Assembly: GCA_037190845.1 (NCBI GenBank)
Contig: JBBCJI010000001.1
Coordinates: 62,001 to 126,000 of the forward strand
Origin: JBEBVQ01 sp037190845
GTDB lineage: Bacteria > Bacteroidota > Bacteroidia > Chitinophagales > Chitinophagaceae
Length of the DNA: 64,000 bases
Direction of reading: 5' to 3'
Part shown: positions 17,690-26,820 of the stretch, one piece after another
How the letters are laid out: each line of letters begins with the position of its first letter
Position numbering within the stretch: the stretch's first letter is position 1
Made by a program: the position numbers and the translations under genes
The notes under the pieces: model-generated
Databases searched by the model: none
What the model saw: only the letters and a program-made list of their open reading frames with translations
Told to the model about the DNA's origin: nothing

Positions 17690-17748
17690 GAAAAATACAG
17701 AATGCGGTACACTGTGCATGATTTGAGTGTGTGTATCAGAGAACAATG

Positions 17749-17778
17749 CAGGCTGCCTTTTTAGGTAGCCTGTTTTTT
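17749..17778 (+). terminator. Rho-independent terminator
   Basis: The stem CAGGCTGCC / GGTAGCCTG has one G-T pair and a TTTTTA loop, followed by a T tract. It lies about 60 bp after the choice-of-anchor gene. Confidence 0.85.
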
Positions 17779-17939
17779 ATGCCGGAACCGGTTGTTACGT
17801 TTTCGTTATTTATGGATGAACTCTTTTTCAGTGAGCTAAATTCTTTCTGTTAGTATAACGATTTGCTAAAATTCCGGTAAAACACGAAAGACAATTTTGT
17901 GGAGAAATTTGACAGATCAAACAAAGATCAAACAAAGTT

Positions 17940-20933
17940 ATGTTCGCCTCAATCATGTATTCTTTAACTCTAAAAATATGTTCAATGAACTATAGTGATA
18001 ACAATGATCATCTGACAACAAAACCGGGGAAACGGCGGCAGGTAATCCTTAACAGGTCAAAAGTGCTGTTCTCCGTTTTATTAATGCTTACGTCGGTATA
18101 TGTAAACGGGCAGATACAGTTTACTACATCCTCGCTTACTTACGAGCAGAATTTTAATGCCTATACGGGGAATAATGATGGTTCTATTGGAACAGGGTGG
18201 ACCGTGACCTGTCCTAATTTCAGAGGTCGGGGAACCGGTAGCAGTAATTCAGGAGGCGCCTGGGCTTTTGGCAGCGGTAGCGATTATGCTGCGGGTTATT
18301 TGGGTTCCGGTACTTCCGCTAATATAACTTATATAGTTAGTTTTGTGAACAATACCGGTACGACAATCACCGCACTTGATATTTCATTTGATGGGGAGCA
18401 GTGGCGGGTCGGAGGTGGTAATACCCAAGGCTTTACGGTAACCGGTACAGGTGCGCTGTCCGGATCTACTTTAACCGATTTGAATACGAGTAGTTGTAGT
18501 TGTGGTAGTACCGGTGCTGCTACAGTTACTCCAAAATCACTTACGCTAACGGGATTGACTATTGCCCAAGGTACTGCATTTGGTATCCAATGGAGGGGAA
18601 CTGACGGCGCAGGAAACGATAATGGTATTGCTATTGATAATTTTAAGATAACGGCTACACTTGCAGCTCCCGCATGTAACGTGACAGCTCCCGGTACTGT
18701 TGCCAGCTCTGCTGGCAATAGCTTTTGCGGGAGTGGCAGTACAACACTTTCCTTAAATGGTACCACACCATCAACCGGTATTACTTACCAATGGAAATCT
18801 TCTCCTGACAGTATCACCTGGACTAATGAGGGTACAAACGCTACATTAGCAGCGAATCCTACCGACACTACTTTCTATAAGTGTATCGTAAAATGCAGTA
18901 CAGGTAATTCAGCAGATTCTACTCCGGGTTATAAAATTACAGTTACACCTAACCCTGCTGCCACGGTCAGCGGCGGAACGAACATCTGCAGCGGTCAGCC
19001 TGCAACGATCACGTTTGCCGGTACGCCGAATGCCATTGTTAATTATACAGCCGGCTCACAAAACCGCAGCATTGTGCTGGACGGAACCGGTGCGGCAAGT
19101 ATAGCGCCTGTTTTCACTTCCGATACAACGTACACTATTGTAAGCGCTACATTGGGTAGCTGCTCTCAGAATATTTCCAGTCAGCAGGCTACAGTGGTAG
19201 TTGCTCCTAATCCTACCGCTACGATCAGCGGCGGAACGAACATCTGCAATGGTCAGTCTGCAACGATCACGTTTGCCGGTACGCCGAATGCCACTGTTGA
19301 TTATACAGCCGGCTCACAAAACCGCAGCATTGTGTTGGACGGAACCGGTGCGGCAAGTATAGCGCCCGTTTTCACTTCCGACACGACCTATACTATTGTA
19401 AGCGCAACGCTGGGTAGCTGCTCTCAGAATATTTCCAGTCAGCAGGCCGCAGTAGTGGTTGCACCTAACCCTACCGCTACGATCAGCGGCGGTGGAACGA
19501 CTATCTGCAGCGGCCAGTCTGCAACGATCACGTTTGCCGGTACGCCGAATGCTACCGTTGATTATACGGCCGGCTCACAAAACCGCAGCATTGTGCTGGA
19601 TGGAACCGGTACGGCAAGTATAGCGCCTGTCTTTACTTCCGATACAATGTACACTATTGTAAGCGCAACGCTGGGCAGCTGCTCGCAGAATATCTCCGGT
19701 CAGCAGACTACCGTGCAGGTTGCCGTACTTCCCGATGCCACGATCAGTGGCGGCGTAAGTGTTTGTAACGGAGAATCAGCTACCATCACATTTAATGGTA
19801 CGCCCGGCGCTACGGTTGTCTATACAGCCGATGGACAGAACCGCAGCATTGTCCTGGACGGGACCGGTTTTGCAGATGTAACTTATACCTTTATTTCCGA
19901 CACGACTTATAGCATCGCAAGTGTCACATTTGGCAGCTGCACACACAACATCTCAGGTCAGCAGGTGGTGATAACGGTTACATCTTTGCCTGTAACGACG
20001 CTGAATATTAGTGGTTCCACAACGATATGTGAACAGGACAGCGTTGTGCTGACAGCGCATCAGACAACAGGATATGTATACCACTGGAAGAAAGATATGG
20101 CAGATCTGCAGGAGACCGGTCATATAGCGGCTGTAAAAGAAACAGGCGGGTATAAAGTCGTTATCACGGATGCGAATAACTGTACAGACAGTTCAGTTGT
20201 AGTTCCTGTAACGGTTCTTGCGATTCCTGAAATCACCATTACGCAGGCAGATACGTCATTCTGCAGTGGCGGTGTTGTAACGTTGTACGCCGTAACTCCG
20301 GATACAGGGGTTGATTTCCGCTGGAGGAATGGTAATACGGATGTGACTTTTGCGACGGCGGATTTCCTGGAAATAGATACTACAGGTACCTATTCGGTTA
20401 TCATTAACCGTACTCATGTGCCGAATTGTGTGGATACATCCTTACAGGTTTTAATAACCGTATATCCTGTTATTGCCCCTGAGATCACCTGGGATGGCGT
20501 TATTTTTCATACAGGCATCCATTTTGCAGATTACCAGTGGTATAGTAGTAACGGATTAATTCCGGGAGCAACAGATTCAGTATATACACCTTCTGCAAAC
20601 GGCGGATATTATGTATCGGTAACAGACAGTAACGGATGCAGCAGCTTATCGCGGGTATATAATGTGACCGATGTAGGATTGGGCATTGCAGGTGGAATTC
20701 ATCATACTCCGATTCAGGTATATCCGAACCCTGTGTCCGGTGTGCTGTATATTAAATCAGGAGAGGAGGTCAATGTGGTACTCATCGGTGTAGACGGTAA
20801 GGTATACACAGCACAAAAGCAGGTACGGCAGCTGGATGTGAGCCAGTTGGCAGATGGCGTATATTTCCTGCGTATATCGGATCGGAACGGCGTCCTTATC
20901 CGGAATGAGAAGATCGTGAAGCGGTCATTATAG
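17940..20933 (+). CDS. Giant secreted protein with four near-identical Ig-like repeats and T9SS type A sorting domain
   Basis: The protein has up to 997 residues. The frame opens at 17940, but the ATG at 17985 (MNYSDNNDHL) is equally plausible. An atypically long N-terminus precedes the hydrophobic signal segment ending SVYVNGQ. A first domain (about 60-245) is glycine- and serine-rich with a choice-of-anchor look (YEQNFNAYTGNNDG, GIAIDNFKIT). Then come an Ig-like domain and four tandem repeats of 86-87 residues (ATISGGTNICSGQSATITF, SQNRSIVLDGTG, VSATLGSCSQNIS). Three more Ig/PKD-like domains follow, and a type A sorting domain (IQVYPNPVSG). It is probably an adhesin or surface polymer. It is flanked by terminators at 17749 and 20962 and so is likely monocistronic. 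Confidence 0.75.
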   Translation: MFASIMYSLTLKICSMNYSDNNDHLTTKPGKRRQVILNRSKVLFSVLLMLTSVYVNGQIQFTTSSLTYEQNFNAYTGNNDGSIGTGWTVTCPNFRGRGTGSSNSGGAWAFGSGSDYAAGYLGSGTSANITYIVSFVNNTGTTITALDISFDGEQWRVGGGNTQGFTVTGTGALSGSTLTDLNTSSCSCGSTGAATVTPKSLTLTGLTIAQGTAFGIQWRGTDGAGNDNGIAIDNFKITATLAAPACNVTAPGTVASSAGNSFCGSGSTTLSLNGTTPSTGITYQWKSSPDSITWTNEGTNATLAANPTDTTFYKCIVKCSTGNSADSTPGYKITVTPNPAATVSGGTNICSGQPATITFAGTPNAIVNYTAGSQNRSIVLDGTGAASIAPVFTSDTTYTIVSATLGSCSQNISSQQATVVVAPNPTATISGGTNICNGQSATITFAGTPNATVDYTAGSQNRSIVLDGTGAASIAPVFTSDTTYTIVSATLGSCSQNISSQQAAVVVAPNPTATISGGGTTICSGQSATITFAGTPNATVDYTAGSQNRSIVLDGTGTASIAPVFTSDTMYTIVSATLGSCSQNISGQQTTVQVAVLPDATISGGVSVCNGESATITFNGTPGATVVYTADGQNRSIVLDGTGFADVTYTFISDTTYSIASVTFGSCTHNISGQQVVITVTSLPVTTLNISGSTTICEQDSVVLTAHQTTGYVYHWKKDMADLQETGHIAAVKETGGYKVVITDANNCTDSSVVVPVTVLAIPEITITQADTSFCSGGVVTLYAVTPDTGVDFRWRNGNTDVTFATADFLEIDTTGTYSVIINRTHVPNCVDTSLQVLITVYPVIAPEITWDGVIFHTGIHFADYQWYSSNGLIPGATDSVYTPSANGGYYVSVTDSNGCSSLSRVYNVTDVGLGIAGGIHHTPIQVYPNPVSGVLYIKSGEEVNVVLIGVDGKVYTAQKQVRQLDVSQLADGVYFLRISDRNGVLIRNEKIVKRSL
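18951..19985 (+). repeat. Tandem coding repeat, four units of about 258 bp
   Basis: Units start near 18951, 19209, 19467 and 19728. The first three are nearly identical at the DNA level and the fourth has diverged (DATISGGVSVCNGESATITF). Each encodes one 86-87 residue Ig-like domain. High DNA identity implies recent duplication or gene conversion. Confidence 0.85.
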
Positions 20934-20961
20934 TATGGATTCTCGAACGAGTTGATTCCCG

Positions 20962-20997
20962 GCGCGGGCTGCTACAGCAGCCCGCGCTGTTTTATTT
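20962..20997 (+). terminator. Rho-independent terminator
   Basis: A perfect 11-bp stem GCGCGGGCTGC / GCAGCCCGCGC with a TACA loop is followed by TGTTTTATTT. It lies 28 bp after the gene ending at 20933. Confidence 0.9.
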
Positions 20998-21022
20998 AGT
21001 GTACTATTGTTATTCTGCAAAA

Positions 21023-21096
21023 CAGGTAGAACTACTTCTTCTCCGGAATCCCGTACTTCCACTCTTTTTAGGGGCATATTAACCCGGTAATTTTAC
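21023..21096 (+). promoter_or_regulatory. Shared T9SS-gene regulatory block, copy A
   Basis: The block contains a palindrome-like site GGTAGAACTACT at 21025, a second site CGTACTTCCACTC at 21052, and a -7-like TAATTTTA starting at 21088, 36 bp after the second site. It matches copy B (29336-29410) almost base for base and copy C (26710-26782) more loosely, with the same spacing. It may be bound by the LuxR-type regulator encoded at 24053-24703. Confidence 0.65.
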
Positions 21097-21191
21097 TCCT
21101 GATAGTAACAGGCCTGCCTATTTTCCTCTACACCGGGATAAACATTTTTAACCTCACCTTTCTTCATTTGTAAATAGCAAAAACAAAAATT

Positions 21192-23975
21192 ATGAATCAT
21201 GTTTCTGTCCCGAAAGGACTGCATTTTCCGGCATATAGTGTATCCGGTAAATACATTATGTATCAGACGACGATATTCCGTCGGCTGAGATCATTTCCGG
21301 GTAAGTGGAAAACAATATCCGGAGAGGTAATGAAAGGAATGGCATTGCTGTTTATATGCCTTATGGTATTTATGCCTGCTTTTGCACAGGTCCCGGATTT
21401 CGAATGGGCTAAAAGTATGGGAGGAACCGGTAACGATCAGAGTATCGGAATGGTTGTGGACGCCGCGGGGAATATATATATCACCGGCTTCCTTGCCCAT
21501 GCCGGGGGGGATTTTAATCCGGGCGGTACAGGCGGAGCGCTTACTTCGGCAGGGAGTAGTGATGCGTATATCGCCAAGTATGATCCACAGGGAAATTATC
21601 TTTGGGGCAAAAGTATGGGCGGTTCGGGAGCTGACCGGAGTACAGGAATAGCTGTAGATGCTGCGGGTAATGTATACATCACCGGGTACATCTCCGTTTC
21701 CGGAGGAGATTTTAACCCGGGGGGTACGGGCGGCTCACTTACTTCTGCAGGGAATAATGATATATTTATAGCCAAGTATGCTCCCAACGGAAATTACCTT
21801 TGGGCTAAAAGTATGGGTGGCACAGGTAACGAAGCGGCTAACGGAATAGCTGTGGATGCTGCAGGAAATATATATATCGCAGGATATCTCGCCGTTGCGG
21901 GTGGAGATTTTAATCCGGGCGGTACAGGTGGTGTTGTTACCGCAACAGGGGCAGGCGATGAGGTGTTTTTGGCCAAGTATGATCTCAACGGGAATTACCT
22001 CTGGGCTAAAAGTATGGGCGGCGCAGCCAGAGACGTGGCTACAGGAGTCGCCGTGGATGCGTCAGGAAATGTGTATATCACAGGAAGCACTTACGGAGGT
22101 AACTTTAATCCGGGCGGCACGGGCGGTACGCTTACTGTGGCAGGGGGAGAAGATTGGTTTTTGGCCAAGTATGCTCCCAATGGGGATTATCTCTGGGGCA
22201 AAACCATGGGAGGGACGAGTGGCGTTAGCGAAGCAGCTAATGGAGTAGCTGTGGACGCTACGGGGAACGTGTATGTTACAGGGTACATCGCTGTCGGAGC
22301 GGCAGACTTTAATCCGGGCGGCACGGGCGGCGCCCTTACTGCTGTAGGTACCAATAGTGTGGTTGTAGCCAAGTATGCTCCCAACGGGAATTACCTCTGG
22401 GCCAAAAGTCTGGGAGGTACGGGAATTGACCGGGGTACAGGAGTAGCGGCAGATGCCGCGGGTAATGTATACATCACCGGGCAGCTCTCCGCTACGGGAG
22501 GTGATTTTAATCCGGGCGGCCCAGGCGGTGCGCTTACTTCGGCAGGGGGGAATGATGTGTTTATCGCCAAGTATGCTCTCAATGGGGATTATATCTGGGC
22601 TAAAAGCATGGGCGGCACCGGCAACGACATACCTAACCGGGTTGTTGTAGACGCTGCGGCAAATGTGTATATTACAGGGTACATCCCTGCCGCGGGGGCA
22701 GACTTTAATCCGGGCGGTACCGGCGGTGCGCTTACTTCGGCAGGAAATAACGATGTATTCCTGCTTAAACTGAGCCAGGGAGGCGGATGTATGCCTACTG
22801 CTTCTGTGATTACGGAAACCGCCTGCAACAGCTTTACGTTTAAGGGTACGGCTATTACTGCCAGCGGCATTTATTACGATACCCTGACCAACACAGCCGG
22901 CTGCGACAGTGTAGTCACCCTCAATCTGACGGTCAACACCACTTCCGCTTATACCGAAAACATGACAATCTGCAGCAACGAATTGCCCTACACGTGGAAT
23001 GGTAAGGTCGTCCAGCAGGGCGGGGCAGCCGTGGAGACCTACACGACACAGAATAGTGGAGGCTGCGACAGTGTAGTCACCCTCAATCTGACGGTCAACG
23101 CCACCTCTGCTTATACTGAAAACCTGACGATCTGCAGCAATGAACTGCCCTACACATGGAATGGTAAGGTCGTCCAGCAGGGTGGGGCAGCCGTAGAGAC
23201 CTACACGACACCGAACAGCGCGGGCTGCGATAGCGTAGTGACCCTCAATCTCATCGTCAACCCTGCTACCGACAGCACTGTGGAAATTACCATCTGTAGC
23301 GATGACCTTCCCTATACATGGAATGGACAAACCCTAATGCAGGGCGGATCAGCTGTCGCCACGTATACCACCACCAACAGCACCGGCTGCGACAGCACCG
23401 TCACACTCAACCTCACTGTAGAGCAGACCACAGTACCACAGGTAATCGTTATTGCTACGCCTGACTATAAGGTAGCGCCCGATACGCCGGTCACTTTCGC
23501 TGCATGGGTCTCCAATGCCGGCACCAGTCCTGCCATCGTATGGCGTAAGAATGGTGCACAGGTAGGTACGGGGGGCATCTCCTATACCGATAACAACCTG
23601 CAGAACGGTGATATCATTACCTGCACTGTCTACAGCACGTTTGCCTGCTCACGGCCCGACAGCGTTGTCAGCGAGCCCATCGTGATGGAGATCAGCACCG
23701 GTATTGCCCGTGTTCATGCAGTGGGATCAGACCTGCGTATGTACCCCAATCCCAACAACGGTAGCTTCACCATCGAAGGAACGCTGCCCGGCAACAGCGC
23801 CTCAGTGGACATGATCAGCCTGACCGGACAGGTGGTGTATCACAGCATGAAAATGCCGGTACGCAATGGCCAGCTGAAAGCACAAGTTACACACCAGCTT
23901 GCCCCCGGCATCTATCTGCTGCGTGTTGCTTCCGAAGGAATGACGCATACACTGCGTTTCACAGTGACGCAATAA
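21192..23975 (+). CDS. Secreted SBBP-type beta-propeller protein with T9SS type A sorting domain
   Basis: The protein has up to 927 residues. The signal peptide core is MALLFICLMVFMPAFAQ, so starts at 21258 or 21330 are also possible. Seven tandem units of about 65 residues follow, each with a MGGTGND-like opening, VDAAGNIYITG, DFNPGGTGG and YLWAKS. They match SBBP repeats and probably form a seven-bladed propeller. Then come three 54-residue repeats (TICSNELPYTWNG, GCDSVVTLNLTV), an Ig/PKD-like domain, and a type A sorting domain (LRMYPNPNNGSFTIEG, APGIYLLRVASEG). It is preceded by regulatory copy A. A paralogue lies at 51890-54043. It is likely a cell-surface or released adhesive protein; no catalytic motif is seen. 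Confidence 0.78.
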   Translation: MNHVSVPKGLHFPAYSVSGKYIMYQTTIFRRLRSFPGKWKTISGEVMKGMALLFICLMVFMPAFAQVPDFEWAKSMGGTGNDQSIGMVVDAAGNIYITGFLAHAGGDFNPGGTGGALTSAGSSDAYIAKYDPQGNYLWGKSMGGSGADRSTGIAVDAAGNVYITGYISVSGGDFNPGGTGGSLTSAGNNDIFIAKYAPNGNYLWAKSMGGTGNEAANGIAVDAAGNIYIAGYLAVAGGDFNPGGTGGVVTATGAGDEVFLAKYDLNGNYLWAKSMGGAARDVATGVAVDASGNVYITGSTYGGNFNPGGTGGTLTVAGGEDWFLAKYAPNGDYLWGKTMGGTSGVSEAANGVAVDATGNVYVTGYIAVGAADFNPGGTGGALTAVGTNSVVVAKYAPNGNYLWAKSLGGTGIDRGTGVAADAAGNVYITGQLSATGGDFNPGGPGGALTSAGGNDVFIAKYALNGDYIWAKSMGGTGNDIPNRVVVDAAANVYITGYIPAAGADFNPGGTGGALTSAGNNDVFLLKLSQGGGCMPTASVITETACNSFTFKGTAITASGIYYDTLTNTAGCDSVVTLNLTVNTTSAYTENMTICSNELPYTWNGKVVQQGGAAVETYTTQNSGGCDSVVTLNLTVNATSAYTENLTICSNELPYTWNGKVVQQGGAAVETYTTPNSAGCDSVVTLNLIVNPATDSTVEITICSDDLPYTWNGQTLMQGGSAVATYTTTNSTGCDSTVTLNLTVEQTTVPQVIVIATPDYKVAPDTPVTFAAWVSNAGTSPAIVWRKNGAQVGTGGISYTDNNLQNGDIITCTVYSTFACSRPDSVVSEPIVMEISTGIARVHAVGSDLRMYPNPNNGSFTIEGTLPGNSASVDMISLTGQVVYHSMKMPVRNGQLKAQVTHQLAPGIYLLRVASEGMTHTLRFTVTQ
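21417..22788 (+). repeat. Seven tandem SBBP-coding units of about 195 bp
   Basis: Repeated words such as GGNNGGGATTATCTNTGGG and TTTAATCCGGGCGG recur about every 195 bp. Each unit encodes one propeller blade. The conserved DFNPGG turn is rich in Asp and Gly and may bind calcium, which is an inference only. Confidence 0.8.
22920..23410 (+). repeat. Three tandem 162-bp coding repeats
   Basis: Units begin near 22920, 23082 and 23244. The first two are nearly identical DNA and the third has diverged. Each encodes a 54-residue domain with two cysteines (TICSNELPYTWNG and GCDSVVTL). Confidence 0.8.
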
Positions 23976-24052
23976 TAGCATTGACGGCTGATTTACCACC
24001 AGTGGACATCATGTCTGCTGGTGGTAAATTGTTGTTATCTGTTGCCTATTCG

Positions 24053-24703
24053 CTATTCTACCAATCTCATTTGCAAGGCAATCTTTACAAGCCCTACGGT
24101 ATTTTTTGCATCCAGCTTTTGCAATAAGCTAAGGCGGTGACCTTCTACGGTACGGAGGCTGAGAAATAGCTTGTCGGCAATTTCCTGGCTGGTATATTCT
24201 TCCACGATCATCTGCAGCACTTCTTTTTCGCGTTGGGTAAGGACCGGCACCAAGTCCGGAGACTCGGCCTTCTGTCCTTTCAGCATATGGCGTAACAGTT
24301 GATCTTTTAATGCCGGATCTATGTATTCCACGCCTTTATATACCTGTTCTATAGCGGTAATTAACGTATGCTGGTCTGTATTTTTCAGGAGATACCCCAG
24401 GCATCCCCGGCGCATCATCCCTTTTACATGATGAGGGGAATCCAGGCTGGTAAGCGCCAATATCCGTATTTGCGGATAAGTACGGGATATCTGCTCCGCA
24501 AGGTCTTTTCCCGATTGGTCCGGCAACATGATGTCAAGTAGCAGGACGTCAGGCTGCTGTAACCGGAGCCCTTCCATCAGCGCTGCGCCGGAGGTGTATT
24601 GCCCGGTTATTACTATATGCGGATAGGGTTGCAGGATATGTTCCACTCCTGACATGGTCAGCGGATGGTCGTCAGTTATTACTACTTTGATCTGCATGTG
24701 CAT
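24053..24703 (-). CDS. LuxR/NarL-type response regulator (pair 1)
   Basis: The protein is about 217 residues from the ATG at 24703 (MHMQIKVVITDDHP). The receiver domain has the DD acidic pocket, the phospho-acceptor Asp in VLLLDIMLP, and Thr and Lys positions in LALTS and GYLLKNTD. A C-terminal LuxR helix-turn-helix follows (LTQREKEVLQMI, SQEIADKLFLSLRTVEGHRLSLLQKL). It would be phosphorylated by the kinase encoded just upstream, whose 3-prime end it overlaps by about 30 bp. Candidate targets are the adjacent secreted-protein promoters carrying the GGTAGwwCTACC palindrome. Upstream in-frame sequence to 24820 lies inside the kinase gene and is not used. Confidence 0.88.
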   Translation of the reverse strand: MHMQIKVVITDDHPLTMSGVEHILQPYPHIVITGQYTSGAALMEGLRLQQPDVLLLDIMLPDQSGKDLAEQISRTYPQIRILALTSLDSPHHVKGMMRRGCLGYLLKNTDQHTLITAIEQVYKGVEYIDPALKDQLLRHMLKGQKAESPDLVPVLTQREKEVLQMIVEEYTSQEIADKLFLSLRTVEGHRLSLLQKLDAKNTVGLVKIALQMRLVE

Positions 24704-26684
24704 GTTTGTTTTTACGGACGAAATGGCGGGTGTCGAATTCAATATATACCATCGTGCCGGTTGGATTGATCTGCTGTATATCCATAATGCCAAGCAGCGA
24801 TGATACCCGGTTGCGTACATTTTTTAAGCCGATACCGGTATCGTTTTCGCTGGTTATTCCCTTGGGAAATCCGATACCATTATCTTCGACTGTAACCATC
24901 AGGAGGTGTTCCTGGTAGCTTAGCTGTACTACAGCCCTTGTTGCCCGGGCATGTTTGATGATATTGTTTACCAGTTCCTGTACGATCCGGTAGACCGACA
25001 GCGAGAAGTCTTCCCGGAGCTGTGGTAACGATCCGTATAACTGGCAGTGTATATCCAGAGAAGTATGTTGCCTGAGATTGCTGCAGAAAAAGGATACAGC
25101 CTCCATCAGTCCTTCTTCCTGTAATATATCCGGCATGAGATTGTGCGCCGTGCGGCGGAGCTCGCGGGTCGCATCATCCAGTTGCCGGATCGTACTGTCG
25201 AAATGCTCAATATCTGTCAGATCGCGATGCCGGTTGATGAGCGCACTCAACTGCATTTTTACTGCGGAAAACTGCACCATGATGCCGTCATGTAACTCGC
25301 GTGCAATGCGGATGCGTTCCTGCTCTTCACCGGCAACAATGGCATTCAGCCGGTTGATATTCCTTTTGTGTCTGCTGTGCAGGTAAATGGCCGCCGACAA
25401 GACTCCCATTATCAGCGCCGCCGCTATGGCGCCGCCGAGCCACAGATCTTTTTGCTGCAGCTCATTGGTTTGCTTTACCAGTACGAGTTGTTTCTGTGCC
25501 AGTATCCTGTCTTTCTCTGATGACTGATATTTCGTTTCGGCCCGCGCCAGCAACTCTTTGTTTTTTTCGTTCAGCCGGGTGGTGTATACCTGAAAATTCC
25601 GGAACAGGAACTCCGATGCTTTTTTATATGCTCCTTTTTGGGAATATAGCTGGTATAAAATGAGATATTCATTGGAAAGTGTATCCCCCGTTGTTTCTGC
25701 CAGCTCCAGTCCCTTTAGAAGGGCCCTTTCGGCACGGTTGTAATCGTTCAACTGGAAGTAAGTCTTGCCGAGCAGATTGTAATGATTTTTTAGGGGGTGA
25801 TAATCGTACTCATATTTAAAAGCAGATGGAGATAGCCTGTTTTTGATCTCAACTCCTCGCTCAAGATAGGCAATCCCTTTATCTGGTTGTCCCATACTGC
25901 TGTATGAGTCGCCGATTCCGAACAGAGCTATACACATCATTGATGAATCGTTGGTCTCCATGCAGTGGTCCAGCAACTTTGTGTATAATGTGACTGCCTC
26001 GGGATAATCCTTCCGGTAAAATGCATTGGCTGCTTTATTATTCAGAATAGCAGGAAGGAACCCTATCATGTTTTTTTCTCTCGCCAGGGTTTCTGCTTTT
26101 CCCAGGTAATACAGGCTTTTCTCCTGATTGTACATATACCCCAGTAATTTGGAGAGGTTTATATAAGTGACAAGCACATTGTGCAGCAAAGTAGTATCCG
26201 GATTCGGTATTGCTGCAGCTTCTTCCAGGGTTTTATAGGCAAAATAGACCGAACGGTAGTAATCCTTTTTTTTCATGTATGCTGTGGTCATGTATGCATA
26301 CGTCAATGGGAAAGCAGCAGGCATTGTTTTGTCGGTTTGCTGCAAATATACCAGCAGGCGATTCTGTATGTCAAGGCTTTGGTCATAGCGCTCATGCAGC
26401 ATCTGGTAGGCTGCAAGGTTGAGCGATGCCAGAATTACTCCTTTAGAGAATCTCATTTCCAGGCTCGACTGTAAGGCGCGTGACAACAGGGCTTCTGCTT
26501 CTGCCGTATCGTGTGAAAAAAGAGCCGTGCCCTCCCGGATTATCTTTTTGATCGTTGTAGTATCATTGAATTGCTCCGGAAATGACAGTGATTTCCTGTG
26601 CCAGTTACCGGCATCCTGCCGGGCAGCAAGTTGCTGTCCTGTTATTAGCAGGCAAAATGCCAGAATAAAGGATGCCCGTTTCAT
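24672..26684 (-). CDS. TPR-containing sensor histidine kinase (HisKA_3 type, pair 1)
   Basis: The protein is about 670 residues from the ATG at 26684 (MKRASFILAFCLL), with a signal peptide and then a large, predicted periplasmic TPR region (roughly 90-400). One membrane segment follows (LWLGGAIAAALIMGVLSAAIYL), then a short coiled linker and a HisKA_3 dimerisation box with the phosphorylated His in IARELHDGIMVQFSAV. The HATPase_c part has ELVNNIIKHA, VEDNGIGF and GIGLKNVRNRV. It belongs to the NarX/DesK-like kinases that pair with LuxR regulators, here the overlapping downstream gene. It is divergent from the IgGFc-like surface gene. The signal sensed is unknown. Confidence 0.87.
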   Translation of the reverse strand: MKRASFILAFCLLITGQQLAARQDAGNWHRKSLSFPEQFNDTTTIKKIIREGTALFSHDTAEAEALLSRALQSSLEMRFSKGVILASLNLAAYQMLHERYDQSLDIQNRLLVYLQQTDKTMPAAFPLTYAYMTTAYMKKKDYYRSVYFAYKTLEEAAAIPNPDTTLLHNVLVTYINLSKLLGYMYNQEKSLYYLGKAETLAREKNMIGFLPAILNNKAANAFYRKDYPEAVTLYTKLLDHCMETNDSSMMCIALFGIGDSYSSMGQPDKGIAYLERGVEIKNRLSPSAFKYEYDYHPLKNHYNLLGKTYFQLNDYNRAERALLKGLELAETTGDTLSNEYLILYQLYSQKGAYKKASEFLFRNFQVYTTRLNEKNKELLARAETKYQSSEKDRILAQKQLVLVKQTNELQQKDLWLGGAIAAALIMGVLSAAIYLHSRHKRNINRLNAIVAGEEQERIRIARELHDGIMVQFSAVKMQLSALINRHRDLTDIEHFDSTIRQLDDATRELRRTAHNLMPDILQEEGLMEAVSFFCSNLRQHTSLDIHCQLYGSLPQLREDFSLSVYRIVQELVNNIIKHARATRAVVQLSYQEHLLMVTVEDNGIGFPKGITSENDTGIGLKNVRNRVSSLLGIMDIQQINPTGTMVYIEFDTRHFVRKNKHAHADQSSNN

Positions 26685-26709
26685 GCTTTTTGATTGAAGG
26701 ATGGCGACA

Positions 26710-26782
26710 CGTAGTTCTACCTGATTTTCCCAACGCGGGTATTTCTGCTCCCGTGCAATCGTTGTGTGCCGTTTATTTTTAC
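26710..26782 (+). promoter_or_regulatory. Shared T9SS-gene regulatory block, copy C
   Basis: The block has the palindrome CGTAGTTCTACC at 26710, a second site GGTATTTCTGCTC at 26738 (28 bp later), and a -7-like TATTTTTA starting 36 bp after the second site (26774-26781). This gives a start point about 33 bp before the ATG at 26821. The sequence is more diverged than copies A and B but the geometry is identical. It lies between the kinase gene and the surface gene it probably serves. Confidence 0.55.
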
Positions 26783-26820
26783 ACACACGATAAAACGCTT
26801 TTCAACTATTATCCAAAAAT

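Noticed and set aside
21417..22788. Possible CRISPR-like array
   Set aside because: Repeats of about 195 bp are in-frame coding units with no short identical repeats and unique spacers, and there are no cas genes.
22062..23330. 422-residue open frame on the minus strand
   Set aside because: It is the antisense shadow of the repetitive SBBP gene. Its apparent repeats mirror the plus-strand repeats and it has no start context or family motif.
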